53,908 nucleotides of DNA, taken from an uncultured Bacteroidales bacterium (GTDB taxonomy: Bacteria; Bacteroidota; Bacteroidia; Bacteroidales; UBA932). Below are positions 17,380 through 26,956 of the stretch, in pieces (position 1 is the first letter of the stretch; every line of letters begins with the position of its first letter). The notes beneath the pieces are model-generated. The model was not told the origin of the DNA, ran no database searches, and saw nothing but the letters and a program-made list of their open reading frames with translations. Where the stretch lies: contig CAMKSQ010000012.1 in assembly GCA_946415475.1 (NCBI GenBank), positions 1 to 53,908 on the forward strand, in the 5' to 3' direction. The position numbers and the translations under genes were made by a program.

Positions 17380-20121
17380 ATGAAAAGAATCTATACATAT
17401 ATCCTTCTTCCGCTTCTTCTGGCAGGTTCTACGGCCTTTGCCCAGGAAAAGTCCATGCTGGACTCCATTTCCATCGGCAATGCGTACAACCTGAATGCCT
17501 ACTCTAGCCTGAGCGCCGGAAGCGAGCTCTTTGAGAAGAGCCCCGAAGCGGACATTTCGAATGCACTCTACGGCCAGTTCTCCGGTCTGCTGGTGAAGAA
17601 TAGCTCCAGCACCTACGATTCCAACCAGGCCAAACTCAAGTTGTCCATGCGCCTGCACGGCCACAGCCCGCTGCTGCTGGTCGATGGTCTGCCCCGTGAC
17701 GTGGAGGATATCTCCGGACTGGAGATTGAATCCGTGACGGTGCTCAAGGACGCTGCCGCCGCTGCGCTGTATGGCGTAAAGGGCGGTAATGGCGTGGTGA
17801 TGATTACCACCCGCCGCGGTCAGGACTCCCGCCTCAAAGTGACTGCCCAGTACCGCTACGGTCTGGCCACCCAGTTCCGTGCACCGGAATTTGCCGACGC
17901 TTACACCTACGGCTTCATGATGAACGAAGCCCGTAGCCTGGACGGCCTCCCGGCCAAGTATTCCGATGCCGAACTCCTGGCCCTGTACAGCGGTCAGTAT
18001 CCGTACGCCTATCCCAACGTGAACTGGTGGAAAGAGGTTTACCGTGACCACGGCGACAACCACAGCGCCCAGTTTACCTTCCAGGGCGGTAACCATAACT
18101 TCCGCTATTTTGCGGCAGTGGATTACCTGAAGGAAGACCTCATGTACAAGAAAGCCACGGCCGATGACCGTTACAATGCCAACCATTACGACAACCGCCT
18201 GGGCCTCCGGGCCAACGTGGATGTGAACATCACCCGTTCCACCTCCATGAAGATTGGCGTGATGGCCCGCCTGTCGGAATTCAACCAGGGCTATTATTCG
18301 GATCCTATCGAGGAAACCCTGTACAAGCTGCCCGCGGCCGCCTTCCCTGTGAAACAGGCCGATGGCACCTACGGCGGAAGCGCCCTGTACGGCGGTGTGA
18401 ACCCGGTGGCCGTGATGCAGGAGAATGGTCAGCGCCAGTGGTCCCAGACCAAAGTGAATGCCGATGCCACCCTGCGCCAGGACCTGGGCTCCCTGCTCAA
18501 GGGCCTCTGGCTGGATTTGAACGTCGGTTTCGACTATATCGGCCTCCTGTACGAACGCGCCTCCAAGAACTGGCGGTACTCCGAACTGGCGAGCACCGTC
18601 GCCGCTCAGGGCAACAAGAGCTACATCATAAGCGAGCAGCTCTACTATGGTACTAATTCCAAGACGGTGGACTTCGACCACTATTTCAAGAATCTGCAGA
18701 TGCGCTTCGAGCTGCAGGGCCGCGTGAACTATGCCAACAACTTCGGCAAAAACCACGTGGAAGCCCATGCCGCCTACCGCATGCGTTCCTGGATCCTCAG
18801 TGGCCAGAACAACTCCTCCAAGACGCAGGAAATCCTGGGTACCTTGAGTTACAACTGGGACAACCGTTACTTCGCCGACGTAGTTCTCAACTACTCCGGT
18901 AGCGCCTACATGCCCAAGGGCAAGCGCTTCAACTTCTATCCGGCCATCAGCCTGGGTGCAGTGATTCTGTCCGGAGACCCGTACCTGAAGGCCTTTGCCT
19001 CCGCCGGTATGTCCGGTAGCGACGGCGACCTGGTACATGAACTCTGGCGTGAGAATTACGTAAGCGGCAACAGCTACTACTTCGACGGCCAGGGCAACAG
19101 CAGCACCAGCGGTCGTAAGGAAGGCGACATGCCCGCCGTTACGCTCGCTCCCGAGCTTTCTTCCAAGATAACCCTCGGTGTCGATGCCAAATTCTTCGCC
19201 AACCGCCTGGGTGTGAATGTGGAAGGCTTCCTTGAGAAGCGCAGCAACATTCTGATTACCCCGTCCAACGTCTCCGAAGTCATCGGTATCGGCCTTAAGC
19301 AGCAGAGCCTGGGTGAACAGTCCTACAAGGGTGTGGACCTGGCACTGAACTGGAACGAGACCCGCGGCGATTTTGACTACGGTGTCTATGCAAACGGCAG
19401 CTGGCTGTTTACCAAGGTCATCAACGACGGTCAGGCTTACCAGATGTACGACTATCTGTACCGCAAGGGCAACCCGGTGGGCCAGAAGTACGGTCTGGAA
19501 GTGATCGGTATCTTCCAGAGCCAGTTGGAAATCAACAACAGCCCTCAGCAAACCTTTGGTGAGGTGCGCCCCGGCGACCTTAAATACCGCGACCAGAACG
19601 GTGACGGTGTTGTGGACAGCCAGGACGTTGTGAAGATGTTCGGCAGCTCCAATCCGCTACTGCAGTTCGGCTTCGGTCTGCACTTCGGCTGGAAAGGCCT
19701 GAAGATCTATGCCGATTTCCAGGGTGTAACCGGTGTTACCGTAAACCTGCTGGACAGCCCGCTGTACCAGCCGCTGGTGGGGAATGGAACCATTTCCAAG
19801 ACCTTCCTCAACCGCGAAATCACCTGGGCTCCCGGTCGTGAAACCGTGGCCACCATGCCTCGTCTGACCACCCAGGAGAACAACAATAACTACCGTTCCA
19901 ACTCCCTGTGGTATCGCGACGGCTCCTTCATCAAACTGCGGAATTTGGGTATTTCCTACACTGTTCCCAGAACGGCGCTCAAGATTTGCGACATCACGGT
20001 GTCCCTCTCCGCAACCAACCTGTTCAGCCTGGACAACATCGGCTTTGCCGATCCCGAACAGTTGGGCGCCTATTATCCTTCCACCCGCACTTTCTGGGCC
20101 GGAATCAAGTTTAACTTTTAA
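17380..20121 (+). CDS. SusC-like TonB-dependent transporter without the N-terminal regulatory domain (second pair)
   Basis: Second outer-membrane transporter, 913 residues, about 145 shorter than its neighbour. After the signal peptide (to AFAQ) it goes almost directly into the plug (SPEADISNALYGQFSGLLV.., LLLVDGLPRDVEDI, LKDAAAAALYGVKGGNGVVMITT). The CarboxypepD_reg-like domain and an obvious TonB box are absent. The barrel is complete and ends WAGIKFNF. It lies between two susD genes with gaps of 20 and 18 bp. Bacteroidota do carry shortened SusC variants of this kind, so it may be functional with a different coupling, or may work with the first transporter. Confidence 0.92.
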   Translation: MKRIYTYILLPLLLAGSTAFAQEKSMLDSISIGNAYNLNAYSSLSAGSELFEKSPEADISNALYGQFSGLLVKNSSSTYDSNQAKLKLSMRLHGHSPLLLVDGLPRDVEDISGLEIESVTVLKDAAAAALYGVKGGNGVVMITTRRGQDSRLKVTAQYRYGLATQFRAPEFADAYTYGFMMNEARSLDGLPAKYSDAELLALYSGQYPYAYPNVNWWKEVYRDHGDNHSAQFTFQGGNHNFRYFAAVDYLKEDLMYKKATADDRYNANHYDNRLGLRANVDVNITRSTSMKIGVMARLSEFNQGYYSDPIEETLYKLPAAAFPVKQADGTYGGSALYGGVNPVAVMQENGQRQWSQTKVNADATLRQDLGSLLKGLWLDLNVGFDYIGLLYERASKNWRYSELASTVAAQGNKSYIISEQLYYGTNSKTVDFDHYFKNLQMRFELQGRVNYANNFGKNHVEAHAAYRMRSWILSGQNNSSKTQEILGTLSYNWDNRYFADVVLNYSGSAYMPKGKRFNFYPAISLGAVILSGDPYLKAFASAGMSGSDGDLVHELWRENYVSGNSYYFDGQGNSSTSGRKEGDMPAVTLAPELSSKITLGVDAKFFANRLGVNVEGFLEKRSNILITPSNVSEVIGIGLKQQSLGEQSYKGVDLALNWNETRGDFDYGVYANGSWLFTKVINDGQAYQMYDYLYRKGNPVGQKYGLEVIGIFQSQLEINNSPQQTFGEVRPGDLKYRDQNGDGVVDSQDVVKMFGSSNPLLQFGFGLHFGWKGLKIYADFQGVTGVTVNLLDSPLYQPLVGNGTISKTFLNREITWAPGRETVATMPRLTTQENNNNYRSNSLWYRDGSFIKLRNLGISYTVPRTALKICDITVSLSATNLFSLDNIGFADPEQLGAYYPSTRTFWAGIKFNF

Positions 20122-20139
20122 ACGGGGAGGATACGAGAT

Positions 20140-21816
20140 ATGAAAAAAGTAATCTATATTCTGAGTGTTTTCGCGATGTGCGTGAGCTGCAGCTTCCTGG
20201 ATTTTGACGAGTCCTCCAGCCAGTACTCCCGCGAAGATATGTACAAGACCTACAGCAATATCCAGAAGATGCTCACCAACATCTACGGGTACATGCCCAA
20301 CAAGGATATTGCCGATGTGTCCAGCGCGCTGCGCGACTGCGGCTCCGACGACGCCGAATACGCCGATCCGGACGCCTCCGTCCAGCGCTTCACCAATGGC
20401 AACTGGAGTCCTATCGCCACTGTGGACGACAAATGGAGCCTGTATAACGGCATACGCAGTGCCAACGAGTTCCTGGAGTCCATCAAGACCGTGGACCTGA
20501 GCATGTACAAGTACGACACCAAGTACCAGCGTTGGCTGGAGCACTTGCAGTACTATCCGGCACAGGCCCGTGTACTCAGGGCGTACTACTTCTTCGAACT
20601 GGCCCGCCGCTACGGCGACATCGCCATGCCGCTGACCATGCTCACCGCCGAGGAAGCCAATGCCATTACCAAAACGTCCTTTGACGAGGTTATCGACTTT
20701 GTTGTCAAAGAATGCGAAGAGAGCGCCCAAGAGCTCCCGAAAACCTATGTCGGCCTGTTGGACGACGAGGTGGGCCGCGTGACCAACGGTTTCGCCCTGG
20801 CCGTGAAAGCCAAGGCCCTGCTGTACGCCGCCTCCCCGCTGCACAACCCTTCCGGCGACAAGGCCAAATGGCGTGCTGCCGCTCAGGCAGCCAAGGACAT
20901 CATGGACCTGAACCAGTACACCCTGGATCCGGCGGAAAAAGCCAACAATCCGGGTTCTCCCGAGGTGATTTTCGCCATTTCCCGTGGCGATAGCCAGAGC
21001 TTCGAGCGTTACAACTTCCCGGTGCGTTTCACCGAGGGTGAGCGTACGTCCATTGCCGGTACGTATCCCAGCCAGCAGCTGGTGGATGCCTTCCAGACGC
21101 TGGGCGGTTACGATATCACCCTGGAAAGCAACGGCTGGCGTACCTCCGATCCCGCCTTTGATGTTACCAAACCGTACGAGGGCCGCGACCCGCGCTTTGC
21201 GCGCGCCGTCCTGGCCAACGGCATGGACTTCAAGGGTGCCACCATCGAGACCTTCGTAGGTGGTAAGGACTACAGCGCCACCCGCAGCGACCTGGGTACC
21301 TGCACAGGATATTACCTGCGCCGCTACATCCAGGAAAGCACCAGCTTCACGCCGGAAAACACCATCACCAACAAGCATCATTGGATTGTATATCGCTATG
21401 CGGAGGCCCTTCTTACCTTTGCAGAGGCCGCCAATGAGGCACTGGGCAGTCCTACCGACGCATCCCTGGGCATGTCTGCCCTGGATGCCCTGAATATGGT
21501 TCGCTACAACGCCGGTATGCCGGAAGTAAACGCCACTTCTCAGTCGGCCTTCCGGGATGCTGTCCGTCGTGAATGGCGTGTGGAATTTGCCTTTGAGGAC
21601 CACCGCTTCTGGGACATCCGCCGCTGGGGCATCGCTTCCGGCGTGATGGGTCAACTGGACGGTGTGGAGATTGTCAAGGAAGGTGCTGCTTTCTCCTACA
21701 AGAGAAAAGTGGTGGAAACCCGCACCTGGTTCGACAAGATGAACCTGTATCCTATTCCGCAGTCCGAAACCTTCAACAATCCCAACCTTACGCAAAATAG
21801 CGGATGGACTCTCTAA
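20140..21816 (+). CDS. SusD/RagB-type glycan-binding lipoprotein (second pair)
   Basis: Partner of the shortened SusC, 558 residues, lipobox CVSC (Cys17). SusD features are YYPAQARVLRAYYFFELARRYGDIAMPL, the FALAVKAKALLYAASPLHNP helix pair, RYAEALLTFAEAANEA, and the C-terminal EWRVEFAFEDHRFWDIRRWG with LYPIPQSE. Sequence is only distantly similar to the first SusD, so the two pairs probably see different parts of the substrate rather than being a recent duplication. Confidence 0.95.
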   Translation: MKKVIYILSVFAMCVSCSFLDFDESSSQYSREDMYKTYSNIQKMLTNIYGYMPNKDIADVSSALRDCGSDDAEYADPDASVQRFTNGNWSPIATVDDKWSLYNGIRSANEFLESIKTVDLSMYKYDTKYQRWLEHLQYYPAQARVLRAYYFFELARRYGDIAMPLTMLTAEEANAITKTSFDEVIDFVVKECEESAQELPKTYVGLLDDEVGRVTNGFALAVKAKALLYAASPLHNPSGDKAKWRAAAQAAKDIMDLNQYTLDPAEKANNPGSPEVIFAISRGDSQSFERYNFPVRFTEGERTSIAGTYPSQQLVDAFQTLGGYDITLESNGWRTSDPAFDVTKPYEGRDPRFARAVLANGMDFKGATIETFVGGKDYSATRSDLGTCTGYYLRRYIQESTSFTPENTITNKHHWIVYRYAEALLTFAEAANEALGSPTDASLGMSALDALNMVRYNAGMPEVNATSQSAFRDAVRREWRVEFAFEDHRFWDIRRWGIASGVMGQLDGVEIVKEGAAFSYKRKVVETRTWFDKMNLYPIPQSETFNNPNLTQNSGWTL

Positions 21817-21840
21817 CCACAGAATAAAAACAATACCGAT

Positions 21841-23532
21841 ATGAAAACATTAATAAGAATCTTTGCTCCTCTGGCTGTGCTCGGTGCACTGGCTTCCTGC
21901 CAGATGTACAAGATTGACACGCAGATGACCCCGGAAAAGCTCGCTGCGTCCCTCCGCATGGAGTGCAGCGCAACCGATGTGTACACCCTCGCGTCCCAGG
22001 ATCCGGATGCCATCAGTTTCAACGTGAGCGCCAATACGCCTTGGACCATTACCCCGTCCAGCGGTGCCGATTGGCTGGAGGTTTCTCCTGCTTCCAGCGC
22101 CTCCAGCGCCCTCATTTCCGACGTTACGGTTGTGGCCCAGTCCAACAACTCCCTCCAGGACCGCAGCGCAACGCTTATCCTGCGGGGTGAGAACATCTCC
22201 AAAACCAAGATTATCACCATCAAGCAGCTTCGCGCCGGTCGTCTGTATGTGACGCCGATGGTGGGTGACTATTCCGCCGCCGGCGGCCCGCTTTCCTTCA
22301 CCATCCAGACCAACCAGTCCTGGGAGGTGCGTTCCAGCGAAGGCTGGCTTACCTTCAACCGTGAGAACGGCGAGCCCGATCCGGAAGGCCGCACCATCAC
22401 CATCATCGCTACGGCCGATCCTTCCAACGTGCTGGAGCGCACGGCTACGGTTACCGTTACTGCCGGTGACGATGAAGAGAGCTTCGATGTGCTTCAGCAC
22501 GGCACCTTCCTGGTGACGGAACTCTCCGAACCGTTCGATGGCAACGGTGGTGAGCAAACCTTCAGTATCAAGACCGACCTGCCTTGGGAGATCAATGCCG
22601 ACCAAACCTGGCTCACCTTCGACAAGACTTCCGGTACCGGCGACGGCTCCGTGACCACCATCACCGCCACCGCCGCTGCCAATGAAGGAGCCCTCCGCAC
22701 GGCCAACGTTACGGTTTCCGCCGGTGGCGTGGACAAATCCTTCGTTGTGTCCCAGAAGGGCTTCACCTTCGAGATTGTGACTCCCGCTTCCACCGAACTG
22801 CCTCGTCTGGGCGGTGAAATGGTCCTTGCGGTGAATACCGCTCTGGCCTGGGAACCGTCTACCGATGTCCCTGGCTGGAGTGTCGAGAAGATCGACGCCT
22901 CCTCCTTCAAGGTGAAGGCCGACTTCAACAACATCTTCATCCCGAAGACCGGTGTAGTGAAGATTACCGCTGCCGGTGTCGTCGATGAACTGGAACTCAC
23001 CCAGGATATCAACTTCTCCTTCTCCGGCGTAGAGGTCCTGGAAGATGGTTCCGTGAAGATTGAAAGTAAGAACAAGGCCCGCGTAACCCTGCTGGATCCC
23101 GCACGCTATGCCTCCTTCGTTCTGGAGCTGGGTGATGTCGTCGCTGACGACAAGGCCGAACTGGTGCTCAGCACCCACGACGCCAACGGCTCCGAGATGC
23201 AGTGCCAGATCAGACTGGGTGCAGGCAAGAACCGTCTGCGCACCAATGGTGGCGCCACCGGCTACAATACTGCCGATATCAATATGACGGTTGCCGAGCT
23301 CAATGCCCTCACGACCTACCGGATGGACTTTGTGCCCAACGCCGAGAATCCCGCCAATATTGATGTTGCGTTCACCTACAATGGCACCCCGAGGGCCTCG
23401 ATCACCGCTCCTTCCCCGTTTGTCGGTAATGAAGCTACGGCCACTTACTTCTTCGGAACCGAGGATGCGTCCGCTGGCTCCACCGCCGTATTTATCGTGA
23501 AATCCTGCACTCCTACTTTCATTGCTGAATAA
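21841..23532 (+). CDS. BACON-domain surface lipoprotein, probable glycan-binding protein
   Basis: Lipoprotein of 563 residues (ALASC). It contains about three tandem BACON-like domains between residues 40 and 340; each shows the pattern of a Trp after an N-rich turn (ANTPWTITPSSGADWLEVSP, TNQSWEVRSSEGWLTF, TDLPWEINADQTWLTF), an xxRTATVTV strand, and a terminal 'QxG'-type strand. A further beta-rich C-terminal domain of about 200 residues (from about 365) is unknown and might be lectin-like. Position right after SusD is the usual slot of surface glycan-binding proteins in PULs. BACON domains often act as spacers or mucin/glycan binders; direct binding here is not demonstrated. Confidence 0.85.
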   Translation: MKTLIRIFAPLAVLGALASCQMYKIDTQMTPEKLAASLRMECSATDVYTLASQDPDAISFNVSANTPWTITPSSGADWLEVSPASSASSALISDVTVVAQSNNSLQDRSATLILRGENISKTKIITIKQLRAGRLYVTPMVGDYSAAGGPLSFTIQTNQSWEVRSSEGWLTFNRENGEPDPEGRTITIIATADPSNVLERTATVTVTAGDDEESFDVLQHGTFLVTELSEPFDGNGGEQTFSIKTDLPWEINADQTWLTFDKTSGTGDGSVTTITATAAANEGALRTANVTVSAGGVDKSFVVSQKGFTFEIVTPASTELPRLGGEMVLAVNTALAWEPSTDVPGWSVEKIDASSFKVKADFNNIFIPKTGVVKITAAGVVDELELTQDINFSFSGVEVLEDGSVKIESKNKARVTLLDPARYASFVLELGDVVADDKAELVLSTHDANGSEMQCQIRLGAGKNRLRTNGGATGYNTADINMTVAELNALTTYRMDFVPNAENPANIDVAFTYNGTPRASITAPSPFVGNEATATYFFGTEDASAGSTAVFIVKSCTPTFIAE

Positions 23533-23538
23533 TAGCTT

Positions 23539-25068
23539 ATGAAAAAGTTAATCTACATACTCTGCGCAGCCGCAGCCCTCGTCACAGGGCTGTGGGGCTG
23601 CCAGAAGAAGGCGGAATCCATCAAGACGGTGGACCTTCGCTACCGGGCCAACGACAGCTATGACCTGCCGGCCACGGGAGCTCAGGCTTTCACCATCCTG
23701 GTGGCATCAACCGACCCCTGGACCGTCACCAGCGAACATCCCGACTGGTGTATCATCTCTGAGGAGGAAGGTGACGCTTCCGACGCCGAACTGGTGCATA
23801 CGGGTAAAGCTACCCCTACCACCATTCGCGTCCAGTACTACGACAACACGTTCCTGGACGACCGTACGGACAAGATTTACATCAAGAGCGACTACTGGAC
23901 CGGTAAGACCATTACCGTGAATCAGAAGGGTATCGCTTACCTCACCATCCCCGAGGCCGATATGGACCTCATCGTGGGAAAAGCGGGTGGCGACTTCTAC
24001 ATCCATATCGACTCCAACCAGCCTTGGAGCTCCGAGGTAACCGATGGTGACTGGATTGAGATCACCGACGGCGACGTGGGCGAGGGCGAAGGTATCATCA
24101 CCGTAGCCGCCGACGTCAACACCATGGAACTCCGCTATGCCGAGGTTACGGTCTTTGACCGCCACGCCCTGCCTGTGGCCCAGATTCTGTTCACCCAGGA
24201 CGGTGTGCAGCTGGTGCCCGTCGGCGAGGAAATCCGTGCCGGTTACGACCAGCCTGCCGGAGAAATAGATATCGTCTCCAATACCAAGTGGACCGTATCC
24301 AAGGCCTCCGAGGGCGATGACTGGTTTACCATCGACACCCCTACCGGCGAAGGCGATGGCAAGATCAAGCTCACCTTTACCGAGAACGACGGTACTGGCT
24401 TGCGCCGGGCCGACATCCTGGTGAAGAATGTGGTGGACAACCCCGAGGACTTCCAGGTAGAAAAGACCATCGTGGTAAAGCAGGCCTACAAGATTGATCC
24501 CGTGCGTGTCGCGATGAACGCCAACGAGGTAAGCTCATGGAACAGCGACTGGGCCCATGCTCCCGAGGTTATCAAGGATGTCGGTGCCCTGTTTACCGCC
24601 AAGGCTCGTCTGAACCGCAGCAGCATGGCGTTCGGCTCCTACACCTTCCACTGGAGCGCCATTACGCAGAATCCCGGGTCCGAGGCCACCGTCCGTGTCC
24701 GTCACTGGTTCTGCTTCAGCGAAGGCTGCGAACTCAAGGCTGACATCCGTCCCGGCGACGGTAAGGTTAGCTACGACTTCAATGTAGCCAACGACGGCAA
24801 CAAGCCCAGTCTGGACGGCTATACGGACCTGGATTTCACCCAGCCTGTCGAGATTACCTACAAGTTCGACCCGAGCGGCGCCGAGCATTGCCACGTCACC
24901 TATCTGGTGAACGGCGTGGTGTCCGGAAGCTTCGATACGGCTCCGGATATGCTCCGTACCGTTACTTGGGGCGCCAACATCAACATGTACATCGGTGTGG
25001 ATAACGAAGGCTCCGGAAGCGCCATTCTGGAGTGGTACGAATACACCGCCCCGATGAACTGGGACTAA
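23539..25068 (+). CDS. Second BACON-domain lipoprotein with C-terminal lectin-like domain
   Basis: Lipoprotein of 509 residues (lipobox LWGC), 6 bp after the previous gene. Two to three BACON-like repeats occupy residues of about 40-320 (ASTDPWTVTSEHPDWCII, SNQPWSSEVTDGDWIEIT, SNTKWTVSKASEGDDWFTI). A beta-sandwich-looking C-terminal domain follows (about 330-509) with several exposed aromatic residues (FHWSAITQN, VRVRHWFCF, LEWYEYTAPMNWD), as expected of a carbohydrate-binding surface. It is probably a second surface glycan-binding protein of the PUL. The C-terminal family is not one I recognise. Confidence 0.82.
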   Translation: MKKLIYILCAAAALVTGLWGCQKKAESIKTVDLRYRANDSYDLPATGAQAFTILVASTDPWTVTSEHPDWCIISEEEGDASDAELVHTGKATPTTIRVQYYDNTFLDDRTDKIYIKSDYWTGKTITVNQKGIAYLTIPEADMDLIVGKAGGDFYIHIDSNQPWSSEVTDGDWIEITDGDVGEGEGIITVAADVNTMELRYAEVTVFDRHALPVAQILFTQDGVQLVPVGEEIRAGYDQPAGEIDIVSNTKWTVSKASEGDDWFTIDTPTGEGDGKIKLTFTENDGTGLRRADILVKNVVDNPEDFQVEKTIVVKQAYKIDPVRVAMNANEVSSWNSDWAHAPEVIKDVGALFTAKARLNRSSMAFGSYTFHWSAITQNPGSEATVRVRHWFCFSEGCELKADIRPGDGKVSYDFNVANDGNKPSLDGYTDLDFTQPVEITYKFDPSGAEHCHVTYLVNGVVSGSFDTAPDMLRTVTWGANINMYIGVDNEGSGSAILEWYEYTAPMNWD

Positions 25069-25086
25069 TCGACAAAGGACCTTTAA

Positions 25087-26928
25087 ATGAAGATGATTAT
25101 GAAGAATATCAGCAAAATAGCGATCCTTTGCATCCTGGCACTGGCTGCTTCCTGCAACCAGAAGCCTGTTACTCCGGAACCCGTGGTTCCCGAGGTCAAG
25201 CCGGAGACCCGCACGCTCACCTTCGTCCTCCCCGACGTGTTTTCGGATGAGGACGAGATGGCCCCTGCGGGCGTAACGGTGAAGACGGCGTGGGAAGCCG
25301 GCGACCAGATTGTGGTGCATGGTGAATATGCCAAGAACCAGGTAACCGTTACCCTGGCGGCCGGAGATATTTCCGCCGACGGCAAATCGGCCACCGTTAC
25401 CGTGGACAACCTGTACCCTTACAAGCGGGAAGACTGCACCAGCACCCTGTATGCCTCCTACCCGGCATCGGTGGTGGATAACCTCAATCACTGCTTCTTC
25501 TACAGCAAGTTCTCCACCACCAACGAAGATCTGCTCGCGGCTTGCAACAGCGGCGACAACTTCCAATTCCAGCGCATCTGCGGCATCCTGTCGATGTCCG
25601 TGGAGGGAGAATACGATGGTTTCCTCCTCTCTACCCCCAAGAAGGACGCTCTGGGTTACGAGTTCCTGCAGGTGAAACTCACCGACAAGGAGCAGATCTT
25701 CACCCAGTACAAGGGTGATCCCGTGATTGAGATTACGGGCACGATGAGCGGTTCCGAAATCCTGGTTTACGTCCCGGACGGCACCACGTTCACCGGTGGT
25801 TTCACCCTGAAGATGTCCCAGGACGGAGACTATACCCAGATTTTCAAGTACACTGAGCCTGTGGAGATTGGACGCGGAGAATTTGTAGATTTCGGCGACA
25901 TTACCGACGAACTGGAGCATTACGACAATCCGTTCAGTGCCGATGTCCTTGACCTGGACACGGACGGCAATGCCAACTGCTACATCGTCACCGAGCCCGG
26001 CACCTATAAGTTCAAAGCTGTTATAGGCAATAATCCCCTGGCCTATGTCTCCGATCCCGCCGATGCCGTTGTCCTCTGGGAAACCCTGAACGACAACTCC
26101 GAGGTGGTAGCTGGCAGCGTACTTCCCAGCGCTTCCTATGCCGAGGACTATATCATCATCCACACGCCTGATGTACTCCAGCCCGGTAACGCCGTGGTGG
26201 CCGTCCTCAACGAGGATAAGGAAATCCTCTGGAGCTGGCACATTTGGATTCCGGCAACGGATATCCAGACCGGCAGCTATGGCGGCATCATGGGTGCCGA
26301 CATGATGGACCGCAACCTGGGTGCCCTGGTGGCCACCACCGAGTCGGATACCCAGATTGACGTCCTGTCCTATGGTATGGTTTACCAGTGGGGTCGCAAG
26401 GATCCGTTCACGGCCGCAGGAGAATTCAATTCCGAGACGCAGGCTACGTATGCCGGCGAGGCCGAAGAAGTGGCTCCTGGCCAGATTACGCTGGCAGAGG
26501 CCATCGCCCATCCTCGTTTGATGGGTCACATCAACAATGGCGACTGGATTAACGATCCCAACAACGATTTCTGGAACGAGCTGGAAAAGACCATCTACGA
26601 TCCTTGTCCTCCGGGATACCGCGTTCCGAACCGCGCAGGTGATTTCTGGGCGTCTGATGTGAGCGCACAGGCCGGATGGGCTATCAATGCTACCGCCGGC
26701 TGGCTCAAGCTTGGCTCTCCTGCCGCGGTGTTCCCCATCGCCGGTTACCGTGACGACTATGAAGTGAATCATATGGCCAAGGTAGGTCAACGTACCCTGT
26801 ACTGGTTCGCCCGTGCAGCCTCCGAGGCCGCAGGCGCCGGTGCCGACCTCCGTTACGACAAGGGCACGTTCAAATTCGGTTCCGCCCCTAAGGCCCGTTT
26901 GGGTTCTGTACGTTGCGTTGTAGAGTAA
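25087..26928 (+). CDS. Fimbrillin-like plus FISUMP-domain lipoprotein (first of three FISUMP proteins)
   Basis: Lipoprotein of 613 residues (LAASC; translation could also begin at the ATG at 25099). Residues of about 30-280 resemble Mfa/fimbrillin-like domains (VKTAWEAGDQIVVHGEY, TLYASYP), found in type V pili and anchoring subunits. From about residue 290 comes a module of about 320 residues: NANCYIVTEPGTYKFKAV, ILWSWHIWIP, MMDRNLGAL, YQWGRKDPF, IYDPCPPGYRVP near residue 505, and the ending GSVRCVVE. The second half is the FISUMP domain (Fibrobacter succinogenes major paralogous domain), whose function is unknown but which is typical of cell-surface proteins. It could serve in substrate attachment. 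Confidence 0.82.
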   Translation: MKMIMKNISKIAILCILALAASCNQKPVTPEPVVPEVKPETRTLTFVLPDVFSDEDEMAPAGVTVKTAWEAGDQIVVHGEYAKNQVTVTLAAGDISADGKSATVTVDNLYPYKREDCTSTLYASYPASVVDNLNHCFFYSKFSTTNEDLLAACNSGDNFQFQRICGILSMSVEGEYDGFLLSTPKKDALGYEFLQVKLTDKEQIFTQYKGDPVIEITGTMSGSEILVYVPDGTTFTGGFTLKMSQDGDYTQIFKYTEPVEIGRGEFVDFGDITDELEHYDNPFSADVLDLDTDGNANCYIVTEPGTYKFKAVIGNNPLAYVSDPADAVVLWETLNDNSEVVAGSVLPSASYAEDYIIIHTPDVLQPGNAVVAVLNEDKEILWSWHIWIPATDIQTGSYGGIMGADMMDRNLGALVATTESDTQIDVLSYGMVYQWGRKDPFTAAGEFNSETQATYAGEAEEVAPGQITLAEAIAHPRLMGHINNGDWINDPNNDFWNELEKTIYDPCPPGYRVPNRAGDFWASDVSAQAGWAINATAGWLKLGSPAAVFPIAGYRDDYEVNHMAKVGQRTLYWFARAASEAAGAGADLRYDKGTFKFGSAPKARLGSVRCVVE

Positions 26929-26956
26929 TTAATAACAATAAAAATTATAACCTGTT

